Assembly (NCBI GenBank): GCA_902782955.1 | Contig: CACZPD010000012.1 | Span: forward strand, 1-15,166 | Length of the DNA stretch: 15,166 bases | Source of the DNA: an uncultured Erysipelotrichaceae bacterium | GTDB taxonomy: Bacteria; Bacillota_I; Bacilli_A; Erysipelotrichales; Erysipelotrichaceae | Direction of reading: 5' to 3' | In this document: in pieces, positions 4,868-11,874 of the stretch | Layout of the letters: each line of letters begins with the position of its first letter | Position numbering within the stretch: position 1 is the first letter of the stretch | Program-made: the position numbers and the translations under genes | Notes under the pieces: model-generated | Database searches by the model: none | What the model was told of the DNA's origin: nothing | The model's input: only the letters and a program-made list of their open reading frames with translations

Positions 4868-7238
4868 AGAACGTTTAAACCGGGAAATGCTGTTTTCCGA
4901 CGGCGGTACAGGCACGATCCTGCAGTCGCTCGGACTCGGGCGCGGTGAACTGCCGGAAATGTGGAATCTCACCCATCCGGATGAAATCGTGCAGCTCCAT
5001 ACCGAATACCTGAACTGCGGCAGCGATATCATTTATACAAATACATTCGGGGCAAACGGATTCAAATATCCGGATCAGCTGAAAGAGATCATCGAAGCCG
5101 CTGTAACCAATGCCCTAAAAGCAAAAGAAAATACAGGAAGAACCGATGCCTTTGTCGCACTGGATATCGGTCCGACGGGAAAACTGCTGGAACCGATGGG
5201 TGATCTTCCGTTTGAAAAAGCCGTGCAGACATTCGCTGAGATCGTACGCATCGGCAACTGTCTGCCGGTCGACCTGATCCAGATCGAGACCATGTCCAGC
5301 GGCTATGAGGCAAAAGCCGCGGTACTCGCCGCAAAAGAGAATTCCGACCTTCCCGTCTGCGTCACGGTAACCTTTGACGCCAACGGAAAAATGCTGACGG
5401 GAGAACCGGTAGAAGCAGTCGCGGCAATGCTTGAAGGACTGCGGGTCGACGCGCTGGGTGTCAACTGTTCGCTCGGTCCGAAACAGATGATCCCGATCGT
5501 CAGAAGGATGCGTGAAGTCACATCCCTTCCTCTGATCGTAAAACCGAATGCCGGGCTTCCTGTGGAACGCCATGGCAGGACCTATTATGATATCGATGCC
5601 GACCAGTTTACCGCCTACATGAAAGAGATCGCCGACATCGGCATACAGGTTGCCGGCGGCTGCTGCGGAACAACACCTGTCCACATGCGGAAAATGATCG
5701 CAGCCCTGAAGGAAAAGCCCTTTTCACCGGCCGAGAAAAAAACATATACCTATGTATCCTCCTACGGAAAAGCAGTCGCAATCGGGGAGAAGACCGTGAT
5801 CATCGGGGAACGGATCAATCCGACGGGAAAGAAAAAACTGAAGGAAGCCCTGCGCAGGCATGATATGAATTACATCCTGCAGGAAGCGCTCCGGCAGGAA
5901 GAAGCCGGTGCTGAGATCCTGGATGTCAACCTCGGTCTGCCTGAGATCAATGAACCGGAAATGATGGAGGAAGCCGTCAAGGCAATTCAGTCCGTAACCA
6001 ACCTGCCCCTGCAGATCGATACTTCTGATATCGAAGCACTGGAAAGAGGACTCCGGATCTACAACGGGAAAGCCATGGTCAACTCCGTCAACGGAAAAAA
6101 AGAGAATATTGAGGCCGTCATGCCGCTGGTCGCAAAATACGGCGGCGTTCTGGTCGGACTCTGTCTGGATGAAGAAGGCATTCCGGAAGAGCCTGAAAAA
6201 CGGATCGCCATTGCCCGGAGAATATATGAAGCAGCTGACAGATACGGGATACCCCGTCAGGACATCGTGATCGATACACTGGCGCTGACGATCTCTTCAG
6301 ATAACCGTTCCGCCCTCAGGACACTGCGTGCACTGCGCACGATCCATGAAGAGATGCGCGGACATACCGTACTTGGTGTGTCGAATATCTCTTTCGGCCT
6401 TCCCCAGAGGAAACGCATCAATTCCACATTCCTCTCTATGGCAATGCAGAACGGGTTGAGCTGCGCGATCATAAATCCGCTGGATGAAGCCATGATGTCT
6501 GCGTACCGTTCTTCCCTGGCCCTGCTCGGGAAAGACGAGAACTGCATGGAATATATCAATGCCTTCAACCAGCAGCAAGAAGAGCGTCCGGCTCAGGTAA
6601 GCGCACCGGCAGCCGGTACCAATACCCTTTTCTACAGCGTGGAACACGGTCTTGCCGCACAGGCGGAAAAATGCACCGGCGAACTGCTGAAAGAAAAAGA
6701 CGGGCTTTCCATCATCAATGAAGATCTGATCCCTGCCCTTGATAAGGTCGGCAAAGGTTTTGAAAACGGGACGATATTCCTCCCCCAGCTTCTGATGAGC
6801 GCTGATGCAGCTAAGGCGGCGTTCGCAGTTATTAAAAACAACATGCCGGAAGGAAAGCAGGAAAACCGCGGGACCGTGGTCATGGCCACCGTCAAAGGTG
6901 ACATTCATGATATCGGCAAGAATATTGTCAAGGTCATGCTGGAAAACTACGGTTTCCAGGTCATGGATCTCGGCAAAGATGTACCGCCTGAAGTTATCGC
7001 GGAAGCCGCTGTCAAAAACAGGATCCGTCTTGTCGGTCTTTCCGCCCTCATGACGACAACAGTCGTCAGTATGGAGGAAACGATCAAATTGCTGAGAAAA
7101 GTCAGTCCTGAAACAAAGATCATCGTCGGCGGTGCTGTCCTGACTCAGGAATACGCCGATCAGATCGGTGCCGACGCATACGGAAAAGACGCGATGGCTA
7201 CCGTCCGGTATGCCGAAACTGTATTTGAATCAGCATAA
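4854..7238 (+). CDS. metH: Cobalamin-dependent methionine synthase lacking its reactivation domain
   Basis: The 794-residue enzyme transfers a methyl group from 5-methyl-THF through cobalamin to homocysteine. Domains in order: homocysteine-binding barrel (about 1-290) with zinc ligands C205 in GVNCSLGP and C270/C271 in GGCCGTTP; pterin-binding barrel (about 320-600) beginning IIGERINPTGKKKLKEAL; four-helix cap (about 620-710); and Rossmann cobalamin domain with the base-off motif DIHDIG (683-688), where H685 is the cobalt ligand. The protein ends right after the cobalamin domain, where E. coli MetH (about 1,230 residues) continues into the activation domain; that domain is encoded by the preceding gene. 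The start is ATG 4854, preceded by AAAGGAG; the frame is open back to 4773 but that segment overlaps the upstream gene. A bidirectional terminator follows immediately. Confidence 0.97.
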   Translation: MKTFKERLNREMLFSDGGTGTILQSLGLGRGELPEMWNLTHPDEIVQLHTEYLNCGSDIIYTNTFGANGFKYPDQLKEIIEAAVTNALKAKENTGRTDAFVALDIGPTGKLLEPMGDLPFEKAVQTFAEIVRIGNCLPVDLIQIETMSSGYEAKAAVLAAKENSDLPVCVTVTFDANGKMLTGEPVEAVAAMLEGLRVDALGVNCSLGPKQMIPIVRRMREVTSLPLIVKPNAGLPVERHGRTYYDIDADQFTAYMKEIADIGIQVAGGCCGTTPVHMRKMIAALKEKPFSPAEKKTYTYVSSYGKAVAIGEKTVIIGERINPTGKKKLKEALRRHDMNYILQEALRQEEAGAEILDVNLGLPEINEPEMMEEAVKAIQSVTNLPLQIDTSDIEALERGLRIYNGKAMVNSVNGKKENIEAVMPLVAKYGGVLVGLCLDEEGIPEEPEKRIAIARRIYEAADRYGIPRQDIVIDTLALTISSDNRSALRTLRALRTIHEEMRGHTVLGVSNISFGLPQRKRINSTFLSMAMQNGLSCAIINPLDEAMMSAYRSSLALLGKDENCMEYINAFNQQQEERPAQVSAPAAGTNTLFYSVEHGLAAQAEKCTGELLKEKDGLSIINEDLIPALDKVGKGFENGTIFLPQLLMSADAAKAAFAVIKNNMPEGKQENRGTVVMATVKGDIHDIGKNIVKVMLENYGFQVMDLGKDVPPEVIAEAAVKNRIRLVGLSALMTTTVVSMEETIKLLRKVSPETKIIVGGAVLTQEYADQIGADAYGKDAMATVRYAETVFESA

Positions 7239-7277
7239 AAAAAGTCTCTTCAGAATTATCTCTGAAGGGACTTTTTT
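7237..7277. terminator. Bidirectional terminator between metH and the membrane-protein gene
   Basis: Stem AGTCTCTTCAGA (7243-7254) pairs with TCTGAAGGGACT (7261-7272) with one G-U pair on the metH side and a 6-base loop. A-residues (7237-7243) lie on one side and T-residues (7272-7277) on the other, so it works for metH on the plus strand and for the trmD cluster on the minus strand. The stop codons of both converging genes lie at or within its edges. Confidence 0.9.
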
Positions 7278-8001
7278 ACTGTTTGTCAGAAGGTATTTCA
7301 ACGATCGTGCTCTCACGGGCTTTTTCTGCCATCTCATCGACACTGGGAACAGGAATATTCTCCGTGGGTACCGGCTCAGGTTCGGGTTCCGAAACAGCTT
7401 CGGGAACCGGCTGCGGCGCAGGTGTCTGCTCCGGTTCTTCCTCGATCGTTTCATATACGGAATAATCGATGCCGTAGATCTTCCGCCTCTTGTGATAATA
7501 GTGGAGATTCAGCACAACATAGATGATCAGCACTGCCAGCCCTACTGCCATCGCTACCAGGATGAAAGTCGGATTGATATAATAGCCGAGCAGCTGGAAG
7601 ATCATACTGCCGATAATATTCTGATAGTTCTTGATGTAGCAGAGATAGAAAAACGCGGCGTAGCCTGCAAGCAGGAGCAGAAGATGGAAGATCCACAGTC
7701 TGCGGCTGTATTTCCGCCATGTAAAGGAACCGATCCAGGAATTGCCCAGTACCAGGATCTGCAGGAACGCGTACATCAGCGCGCCAAGAAGCCACCACAG
7801 CTTATTTCCGAGATGGTTCAGGTTCATGCCTGCTGTTGTCAGGATCTTCACAAAATACGGAACATTCAGGTTCAGCAGTTCAAATACGACCGAAAGCAGA
7901 CCGTAGATCAATCCCACAAGCATAAGGGGCATGAGCACGATCTGTACAAACCGGTGCCATTTCAGCGGATATGGAAATTTAACTTTGCGCTTCTTCTTCA
8001 T
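7276..8001 (-). CDS. Unrecognised four-helix membrane protein with Pro/Glu-rich tail
   Basis: I do not recognise this 241-residue protein. It has a basic N-terminus (KKKRK at 2-6) and four predicted membrane helices at about 18-43, 67-88, 101-122 and 146-166. These are followed by a basic stop-transfer patch (HKRRK, 170-174). The C-terminal 60 residues are low complexity, rich in Pro and Glu (for example PEPEPEPVP around 206-212), and by the positive-inside rule lie in the cytoplasm. No enzyme motif is visible. The start ATG 8001 has an AAGGATGGAG ribosome binding site and overlaps the end of trmD by 23 bases, so it is the last gene of the rpsP-khpA-rimM-trmD operon and coupled to trmD. Its stop codon lies inside the bidirectional terminator. 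Position suggests co-expression with translation genes but no defined role. Confidence 0.85.
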   Translation of the reverse strand: MKKKRKVKFPYPLKWHRFVQIVLMPLMLVGLIYGLLSVVFELLNLNVPYFVKILTTAGMNLNHLGNKLWWLLGALMYAFLQILVLGNSWIGSFTWRKYSRRLWIFHLLLLLAGYAAFFYLCYIKNYQNIIGSMIFQLLGYYINPTFILVAMAVGLAVLIIYVVLNLHYYHKRRKIYGIDYSVYETIEEEPEQTPAPQPVPEAVSEPEPEPVPTENIPVPSVDEMAEKARESTIVEIPSDKQ

Positions 8002-8728
8002 AAGTACTCCATCCTTCTTTTTTAAATCTTTCCAGAAGCCGGATATCTTCTTTGCTCAGATCGTATTGGGCAAACAGATCCGGTCTTTTTTCTTTTGTGA
8101 TAAGCAATGACTGCAGTCTGCGGTATTCCCGTATCTTCTGATGATTGCCGGAGAGCAGTACGGACGGCACACATTCCCCGCCATATTCCCGTGGCTGCGT
8201 GTACTGGGGATATTCCAGCAGACCGTTTTCGTACGATTCATCCGCGGTGGATTCCTCTTTTATACTGCCTTCCAGCAGACGTATCACAGAATCCATGATG
8301 ACCATGGAGGCGAGTTCCCCGCCGGTCAGGACATAATCACCTATACTGATCTCTTCATCAACGTATTTCCCGATCCGCGCGTCCATGCCCTCATAATGTC
8401 CGCAGAGCAGGACCAGATGATCCTTCCCCGCAAGTTCATGCGCCTTTTCCTGTGTATAGGGTACACCGGAAGGACTCATCATAACAACATGTGACTGATC
8501 TGTACGGACGGAATTCAGCGCATCCACAACAGGCTGGCATTTCATCACCATGCCGGCGCCGCCGCCGAACGGCTTATCGTCCACATGCTTATACCGGTCC
8601 TTCGCAAAATCACGTATCTGCACAAAATCAACAGAAACGATCTGTCTGTCGATGGATCTTCCGACGATGCTGGAGGTGGTAAAACCTGCAAACATTTCCG
8701 GGAATAAGGTCAGAACACTGATTCTCAC
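7979..8728 (-). CDS. trmD: tRNA (guanine-37-N1)-methyltransferase
   Basis: The 249-residue enzyme methylates G37 next to the anticodon using S-adenosylmethionine and prevents +1 frameshifting. Family signatures are present: MRISVLTLFPEMF at the N-terminus, FGGGAGMVMK (54-63), SPSGVPYTQEKA (85-96), LLCGHYEGMDARI (107-119) and EISIGDYVLTGGELA (126-140). The last two build the trefoil-knot cofactor site. LEYPQYTQP (171-179) follows in the region of the catalytic loop. Length is close to the usual 240-255. Translation starts at a GTG that overlaps the rimM stop codon by four bases (GTGA), and its 3' end overlaps the next gene by 23 bases. Confidence 0.98.
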   Translation of the reverse strand: MRISVLTLFPEMFAGFTTSSIVGRSIDRQIVSVDFVQIRDFAKDRYKHVDDKPFGGGAGMVMKCQPVVDALNSVRTDQSHVVMMSPSGVPYTQEKAHELAGKDHLVLLCGHYEGMDARIGKYVDEEISIGDYVLTGGELASMVIMDSVIRLLEGSIKEESTADESYENGLLEYPQYTQPREYGGECVPSVLLSGNHQKIREYRRLQSLLITKEKRPDLFAQYDLSKEDIRLLERFKKEGWSTYEEEAQS

Positions 8729-9234
8729 AGCAGTCCCTCCATTGCATGAATGGTCATCTCGTTGTGTTCAGGATCGACATTCCGGATAAAACCGGGCACA
8801 TACGGAACCAGGATTTCCTTTCCGTCTTCTTTTCGGATACGGAGATTCAGATTGGCGCCGAGCGTTTCTTCGACCTGCAGGACTTCCCCGATATAGGCAT
8901 GGCTTTCATCGAATACATCCATACCGATCAGATCACTGCGGTAATACTCCCCTTTTCTGAGAGGCTTCCTGTCTTCGTCCTTCACGAAGATCATGCTGCC
9001 TTTGTACGGTTCTACATCATTGATATTATCCCTGTCCTCAAAGGAAACAAGACAATATCCTTTATGTTTCCGGAAAGAAGCGACGGTAAAAGGCTGATAC
9101 TCCCCTTCGATCAGCATATATACCGTCTGTCCTTTTTTATAACGTTCCGCATCGAAGTCCGAGTAGCTCTCAATTTTGATCTCCCCGCGGATCCCGTGCG
9201 TATTGATATACTTACCGATACAGATATACTTCAT
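8725..9234 (-). CDS. rimM: Ribosome maturation factor RimM
   Basis: The 169-residue protein assists late assembly of the 30S head and binds ribosomal protein S19. The N-terminal RimM domain has GKYINTHGIRGEIKIES near its start, and the C-terminal PRC-barrel shows DLIGMDVF, then GEVLQVEE and ILVPYVPGFIRNVD. Length is typical. The ATG at 9234 follows an AGGA ribosome binding site in a 36-base gap after khpA that also holds a terminator-like hairpin, so its expression may be tuned separately from khpA. It overlaps trmD by four bases, the usual rimM-trmD coupling. Confidence 0.97.
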   Translation of the reverse strand: MKYICIGKYINTHGIRGEIKIESYSDFDAERYKKGQTVYMLIEGEYQPFTVASFRKHKGYCLVSFEDRDNINDVEPYKGSMIFVKDEDRKPLRKGEYYRSDLIGMDVFDESHAYIGEVLQVEETLGANLNLRIRKEDGKEILVPYVPGFIRNVDPEHNEMTIHAMEGLL

Positions 9235-9248
9235 AAAAATATCCTATC

Positions 9249-9272
9249 AAAAAGGATGCATTTCCGCATCCT
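9249..9272 (-). terminator. Terminator-like hairpin between khpA and rimM
   Basis: On the minus strand AGGATGC and GCATCCT form a perfect 7-bp stem (9253-9259 with 9266-9272) with a 6-base loop, followed by four to five U residues. The khpA stop codon lies in the 5' side of the stem. The U-tract is short and rimM lies directly downstream, so partial termination or an RNA-processing role is likelier than full termination. Confidence 0.6.
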
Positions 9273-9519
9273 AAACTTGTTCGAATTTGATCGTAATTCT
9301 TTTGTTTTCCGCATGCGAAGCAACTGACATGACCTGTCTTAAAGCGGAAGCCATGCTTCCCTTTTTGCCGATCAGACGGGCAATATCTTCATCCTTCGCA
9401 TATACATGAAGCACCACTTCATCCGGACTTATGGAAGGCATTTCCCTGACTTCCAGTTCATCGGGATTTTCAATCATAGGCTTCACAAGATCGAGCAAAA
9501 CTCTGTCCAGTTCAGCCAT
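9271..9519 (-). CDS. khpA: KH-domain RNA-binding protein KhpA
   Basis: The 82-residue protein is a single KH domain of the KhpA (YlqC) family, which usually works with KhpB/Jag to bind RNA and affects cell elongation and division in Bacillota. The GxxG nucleic-acid loop is GKKG at 51-54, in the context DIARLIGKKGSMASALRQVM. It lies five bases after rpsP, the conserved position between rpsP and rimM. The ribosome binding site is a weak A/G-rich stretch inside the end of rpsP, suggesting coupled translation. Confidence 0.95.
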   Translation of the reverse strand: MAELDRVLLDLVKPMIENPDELEVREMPSISPDEVVLHVYAKDEDIARLIGKKGSMASALRQVMSVASHAENKRITIKFEQV

Positions 9520-9524
9520 GATGC

Positions 9525-9809
9525 TTATTTCTTCGCTTTCCCGGCTGCTTTTTCGTCGTGATACTGTTTCAGAATGCCTTCATGAGAAAGAATGCTGCGA
9601 ACTGTATCAGAAGGCTGTGCGCCTTTCTTCAGCCATTCCAAAGCCTTTGCGTTATCCAGAACAACAGTCTGCGGGTTTGTTACAGGGTTGATGTAACCCA
9701 GTGTTTCGATCTCACGGCCGTCACGCGGTGCACGTGCGTCTGCAACAACGATACGATATCTCGGAGCTTTCTTAGCGCCGGTTCTCTTTAAACGAATTCT
9801 TACTGCCAT
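9525..9809 (-). CDS. rpsP: 30S ribosomal protein S16
   Basis: The 94-residue product begins [20 protein letters not shown] and continues with [20 protein letters not shown], which are diagnostic of bacterial S16. The acidic/basic tail ending KAAGKAKK is usual. S16 is a small-subunit assembly protein. The start has a GGAGGA site at 9818-9823 and a leader of about 25 bases. It is the first gene of the rpsP-khpA-rimM-trmD-membrane protein operon, transcribed from a perfect-consensus promoter (9840-9868) and separated from ffh by a terminator. Confidence 0.98.
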   Translation of the reverse strand: MAVRIRLKRTGAKKAPRYRIVVADARAPRDGREIETLGYINPVTNPQTVVLDNAKALEWLKKGAQPSDTVRSILSHEGILKQYHDEKAAGKAKK

Positions 9810-9839
9810 TTTTTTATTCCTCCATATTCAACGTCCCCT

Positions 9840-9868
9840 ATTATATGCAGGCAAAAAATACCTGTCAA
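9840..9868 (-). promoter_or_regulatory. Perfect-consensus promoter of the rpsP operon
   Basis: Minus-strand TTGACA (9863-9868), 17 bases of spacer and TATAAT (9840-9845) match the SigA consensus exactly. Transcription would start near 9833. The -35 hexamer lies inside the downstream arm of the ffh terminator stem and the spacer contains that terminator's U-tract, so the two signals share DNA. Confidence 0.9.
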
Positions 9869-9890
9869 GTATTTTTGCTTGACAGGTATT
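9853..9890 (-). terminator. Intrinsic terminator of ffh
   Basis: A perfect 13-bp stem (9857-9869 with 9878-9890) with an 8-base loop is followed on the minus strand by a run of U residues (complement of 9853-9858). The ffh stop codon (9889-9891) overlaps the stem base. It separates ffh from rpsP. Confidence 0.92.
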
Positions 9891-11307
9891 AAAATCTTCT
9901 GAAATTCCTTTTTCTCAGTGCGTTGATGTCCGGAAGCTGCTCTCCCCTGGCTTCTGCTTCCGCCATCATGTTGTCCAGATATTCCTCATTCAGCTTTCCG
10001 CTTCTCTGCAGGGTTCCCATCTGGTCCATGACTTTCTTCATCTTATTAAACTGATTAATCAGTTTATTGACATCGTTGACTGTCGTTCCGGAACCTTTCG
10101 CGATCCTCTTCTTCATCGTACTGCGGATCTTCGCCGGGTTTTCACGTTCAGCCTTTGTCATAGACTGGATGATCGCCTTCGTATGCTTCATGGCGGAAGA
10201 CGCATCCTTGTCGTTGATCATGTCGGCATACTGGTTCATGCCCGGCAGCATCTTCATGATTCCGCCTAAAGGGCCGAGACGCTCGATCTGTTCAAACTGC
10301 TTCAGCATGTCGTCGAGCGTGAACTTACCGTTCATCATCCGCTCTGCCGCGCGCTCAGCTTCCTTCAGATCCAGTTTTTCCTGCGCCTTTTCGACCAGGG
10401 TGACGATATCGCCCATGCCGAGGATCCGGTCTGCCATACGGTCCGGATGGAAGATATCCATGTCATCGATCTTTTCGCCTTCACCGACAAACTTGACCGG
10501 TACATTTGTGATCTTCTTGACGGAAAGGACGCCGCCGCCTCTGGAGTCACCGTCGAATTTGGTTACGACAAGACCTGTCAGAGGAAGTGCTTCACGGAAC
10601 GCGGAAGCCACATTGACGATGTCCTGGCCGGTCATTGCGTCAACGGTAAGCAGGATCTCATCTGCGTGAACGAGCGCATTGATCTGCCTCAGCTCATTCA
10701 TCAGTTCTTCGTCAATATGGAGACGGCCGGCTGTATCAATGAATACGGTATCGTAATCATGTGCTTTGGCATAAGCCATGCCCTGACGTACGGTCTCGAC
10801 CGCATTGACGCCTGTGCCGAGCGTAAATACTTCCGTATTGATCTCTTTTCCCAGTGTCTGCAGCTGCTCGATCGCGGCCGGACGGATCACGTCGGCGGCG
10901 ATCAGCAGGTTTTTCCTGCTGTATTTTTCCGCACAGATCTTGGCGATCTTCGCGACGCTGGTCGTTTTACCTGTTCCCTGCAGACCTACCAGCATAATGA
11001 CGGTAATACCGCTCTCTTTGAAAACAAGTTCAGCATCTTCATGACCGAGCAGTTCAATGATCTGGTCATGCACGATCTTGACGAGCATCTGTCCCGGCTC
11101 AACACTGTTCAGGACATCCTCGCCTCTTGCCTTTTCGCGGATCTCTTCCAGAAACTGCTTGACGATCCGGTAGTTTACATCTGCTTCCAGAAGTGCGAGA
11201 CGTACTTCCTTCAGCATATCTTCCATATTTTTATCAGTGAGTTTGCCTTTACCGGCAACATCACGCATTGTTTTATTCAAACGTTCGCTCAGTGAATCAA
11301 AAGCCAT
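9889..11307 (-). CDS. ffh: Signal recognition particle protein Ffh (SRP54)
   Basis: The 472-residue GTPase binds 4.5S/6S RNA and signal sequences of nascent membrane proteins and delivers them to FtsY. An N-terminal helical bundle (about 1-95) precedes the G domain: P-loop GLQGTGKTTS (108-117), ADVIRPAAIEQL (138-149), DTAGRL (191-196) and TKFDGDSRGG (249-258). The usual residue in the second motif is Tyr (DVYRPAA); Ile here is conservative. A methionine-rich M domain (about 310-450) contains GGIMKMLPGM. Start ATG 11307 has AGAGGATG upstream. The YlxM gene that often precedes ffh is absent; a short SSB gene with a terminator lies upstream instead, so ffh appears to be transcribed alone. Confidence 0.98.
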   Translation of the reverse strand: MAFDSLSERLNKTMRDVAGKGKLTDKNMEDMLKEVRLALLEADVNYRIVKQFLEEIREKARGEDVLNSVEPGQMLVKIVHDQIIELLGHEDAELVFKESGITVIMLVGLQGTGKTTSVAKIAKICAEKYSRKNLLIAADVIRPAAIEQLQTLGKEINTEVFTLGTGVNAVETVRQGMAYAKAHDYDTVFIDTAGRLHIDEELMNELRQINALVHADEILLTVDAMTGQDIVNVASAFREALPLTGLVVTKFDGDSRGGGVLSVKKITNVPVKFVGEGEKIDDMDIFHPDRMADRILGMGDIVTLVEKAQEKLDLKEAERAAERMMNGKFTLDDMLKQFEQIERLGPLGGIMKMLPGMNQYADMINDKDASSAMKHTKAIIQSMTKAERENPAKIRSTMKKRIAKGSGTTVNDVNKLINQFNKMKKVMDQMGTLQRSGKLNEEYLDNMMAEAEARGEQLPDINALRKRNFRRF

Positions 11308-11333
11308 GTCTTCATCCTCTTTTCCTGTGCTTC

Positions 11334-11342
11334 ATTCTAACA
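11334..11342 (-). promoter_or_regulatory. Extended -10 promoter of ffh
   Basis: The minus strand reads TG-T-TAGAAT, an extended -10 element, placing the transcript start near 11327, about 20 bases before the ffh ATG. The -35 position (11357-11362, TTTCAT) matches poorly and overlaps the terminator of the preceding gene. The spacer contains the 12-bp perfect palindrome CATATGCATATG (11348-11359). Confidence 0.5.
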
Positions 11343-11359
11343 CAAAACATATGCATATG

Positions 11360-11383
11360 AAAAAGAGAGTACTTACTCTCTTT
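11360..11383 (-). terminator. Intrinsic terminator of the SSB gene
   Basis: Stem AAAGAGAGT/ACTCTCTTT (11362-11370 with 11375-11383) around a 4-base loop, followed on the minus strand by five U residues (complement of 11360-11364, shared with the stem end). It starts three bases after the SSB stop codon. Confidence 0.85.
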
Positions 11384-11385
11384 CC

Positions 11386-11712
11386 TCATACAGACGCGTT
11401 CTGCGGCAGATAACTTACTTTTTCCGCGACGATCTCCGTATTGTACCAGGACCGTCCGTCTTTTTCATGGACATCCGACTGCAGTCTGCCCTTGATCGCC
11501 ACAAGGCTTCCCGGTCCGCAGACAGCGGCACATTCCTCGGCGATTCCCCGCCACAGGATGATCTTGAAGAGATCTTTGGTGATCTCGCCGTTCTCATTCC
11601 GGAAGCTCCGGTCTGCCTCAACGATCATGTTCGCTACGACATTCCCGTTCACGGTCCGTTTGATTTCGGGTACAGCGGCAACTTTGCCTACAATTACACA
11701 GGTATTTAACAT
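11386..11712 (-). CDS. Short single-stranded DNA-binding protein (SsbB-like)
   Basis: The 108-residue protein is an SSB-type OB fold: MLNTCVIVGKVAAVPEIKRT at the N-terminus, then NMIVEADRSFRNENGE, FKIILWRGIAEE and GSLVAIKGRLQSD. It stops right after the OB fold (YLPQNASV). It therefore lacks the linker and acidic C-terminal tip (DDDIPF-like) that recruits replication and repair partners in the main SSB. Length and tail loss resemble B. subtilis SsbB (about 113 residues), used in transformation, but orthology and competence cannot be inferred here. The start has GGAGG nine bases upstream and a terminator follows, so it is probably a single-gene unit. A main SSB should be encoded elsewhere. Confidence 0.88.
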   Translation of the reverse strand: MLNTCVIVGKVAAVPEIKRTVNGNVVANMIVEADRSFRNENGEITKDLFKIILWRGIAEECAAVCGPGSLVAIKGRLQSDVHEKDGRSWYNTEIVAEKVSYLPQNASV

Positions 11713-11847
11713 TTTATTTATCCTCCGGCATCATTATGAATAATCGGAGAATCTAATACAAATTAACGTATTTGCCGTTTTTGGGAATTTTTCATCAATA
11801 CGGAGCATGATATTTGCTCTTTTTGGGACTCAGAGACAAATTCATAT

Positions 11848-11874
11848 AAAAAAGCAGATCTTTTCAGGATCTGC
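11848..11874 (-). terminator. Intrinsic terminator of the Cys-rich membrane protein gene
   Basis: GCAGATC (11854-11860) pairs with GATCTGC (11868-11874) around a 7-base loop, followed on the minus strand by six U residues (11848-11853). The stop codon of the gene (11864-11866) lies in the loop, so the hairpin overlaps the coding end. Confidence 0.88.

Noticed and set aside
7355..7430. Imperfect direct repeats of a CCGGTTC-like motif
   Set aside because: These come from Pro/Glu codon pairs in the low-complexity tail of the membrane protein; units are irregular and in frame, so not a CRISPR or mobile-element feature.
7168..8025. 285-codon plus-strand frame running from the metH end across the terminator
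   Set aside because: It overlaps the end of metH in another frame, crosses a strong bidirectional terminator and is antisense to the membrane-protein gene.
10447..11295. 282-codon open frame on the plus strand opposite ffh
   Set aside because: Fully antisense to ffh, with no family match by eye and no initiation signals.
11803..11824. Hairpin GAGCA...TGCTC followed by TTTTT on the plus strand
   Set aside because: Only five base pairs, A/T-rich stem with no plus-strand gene upstream to terminate; probably chance.
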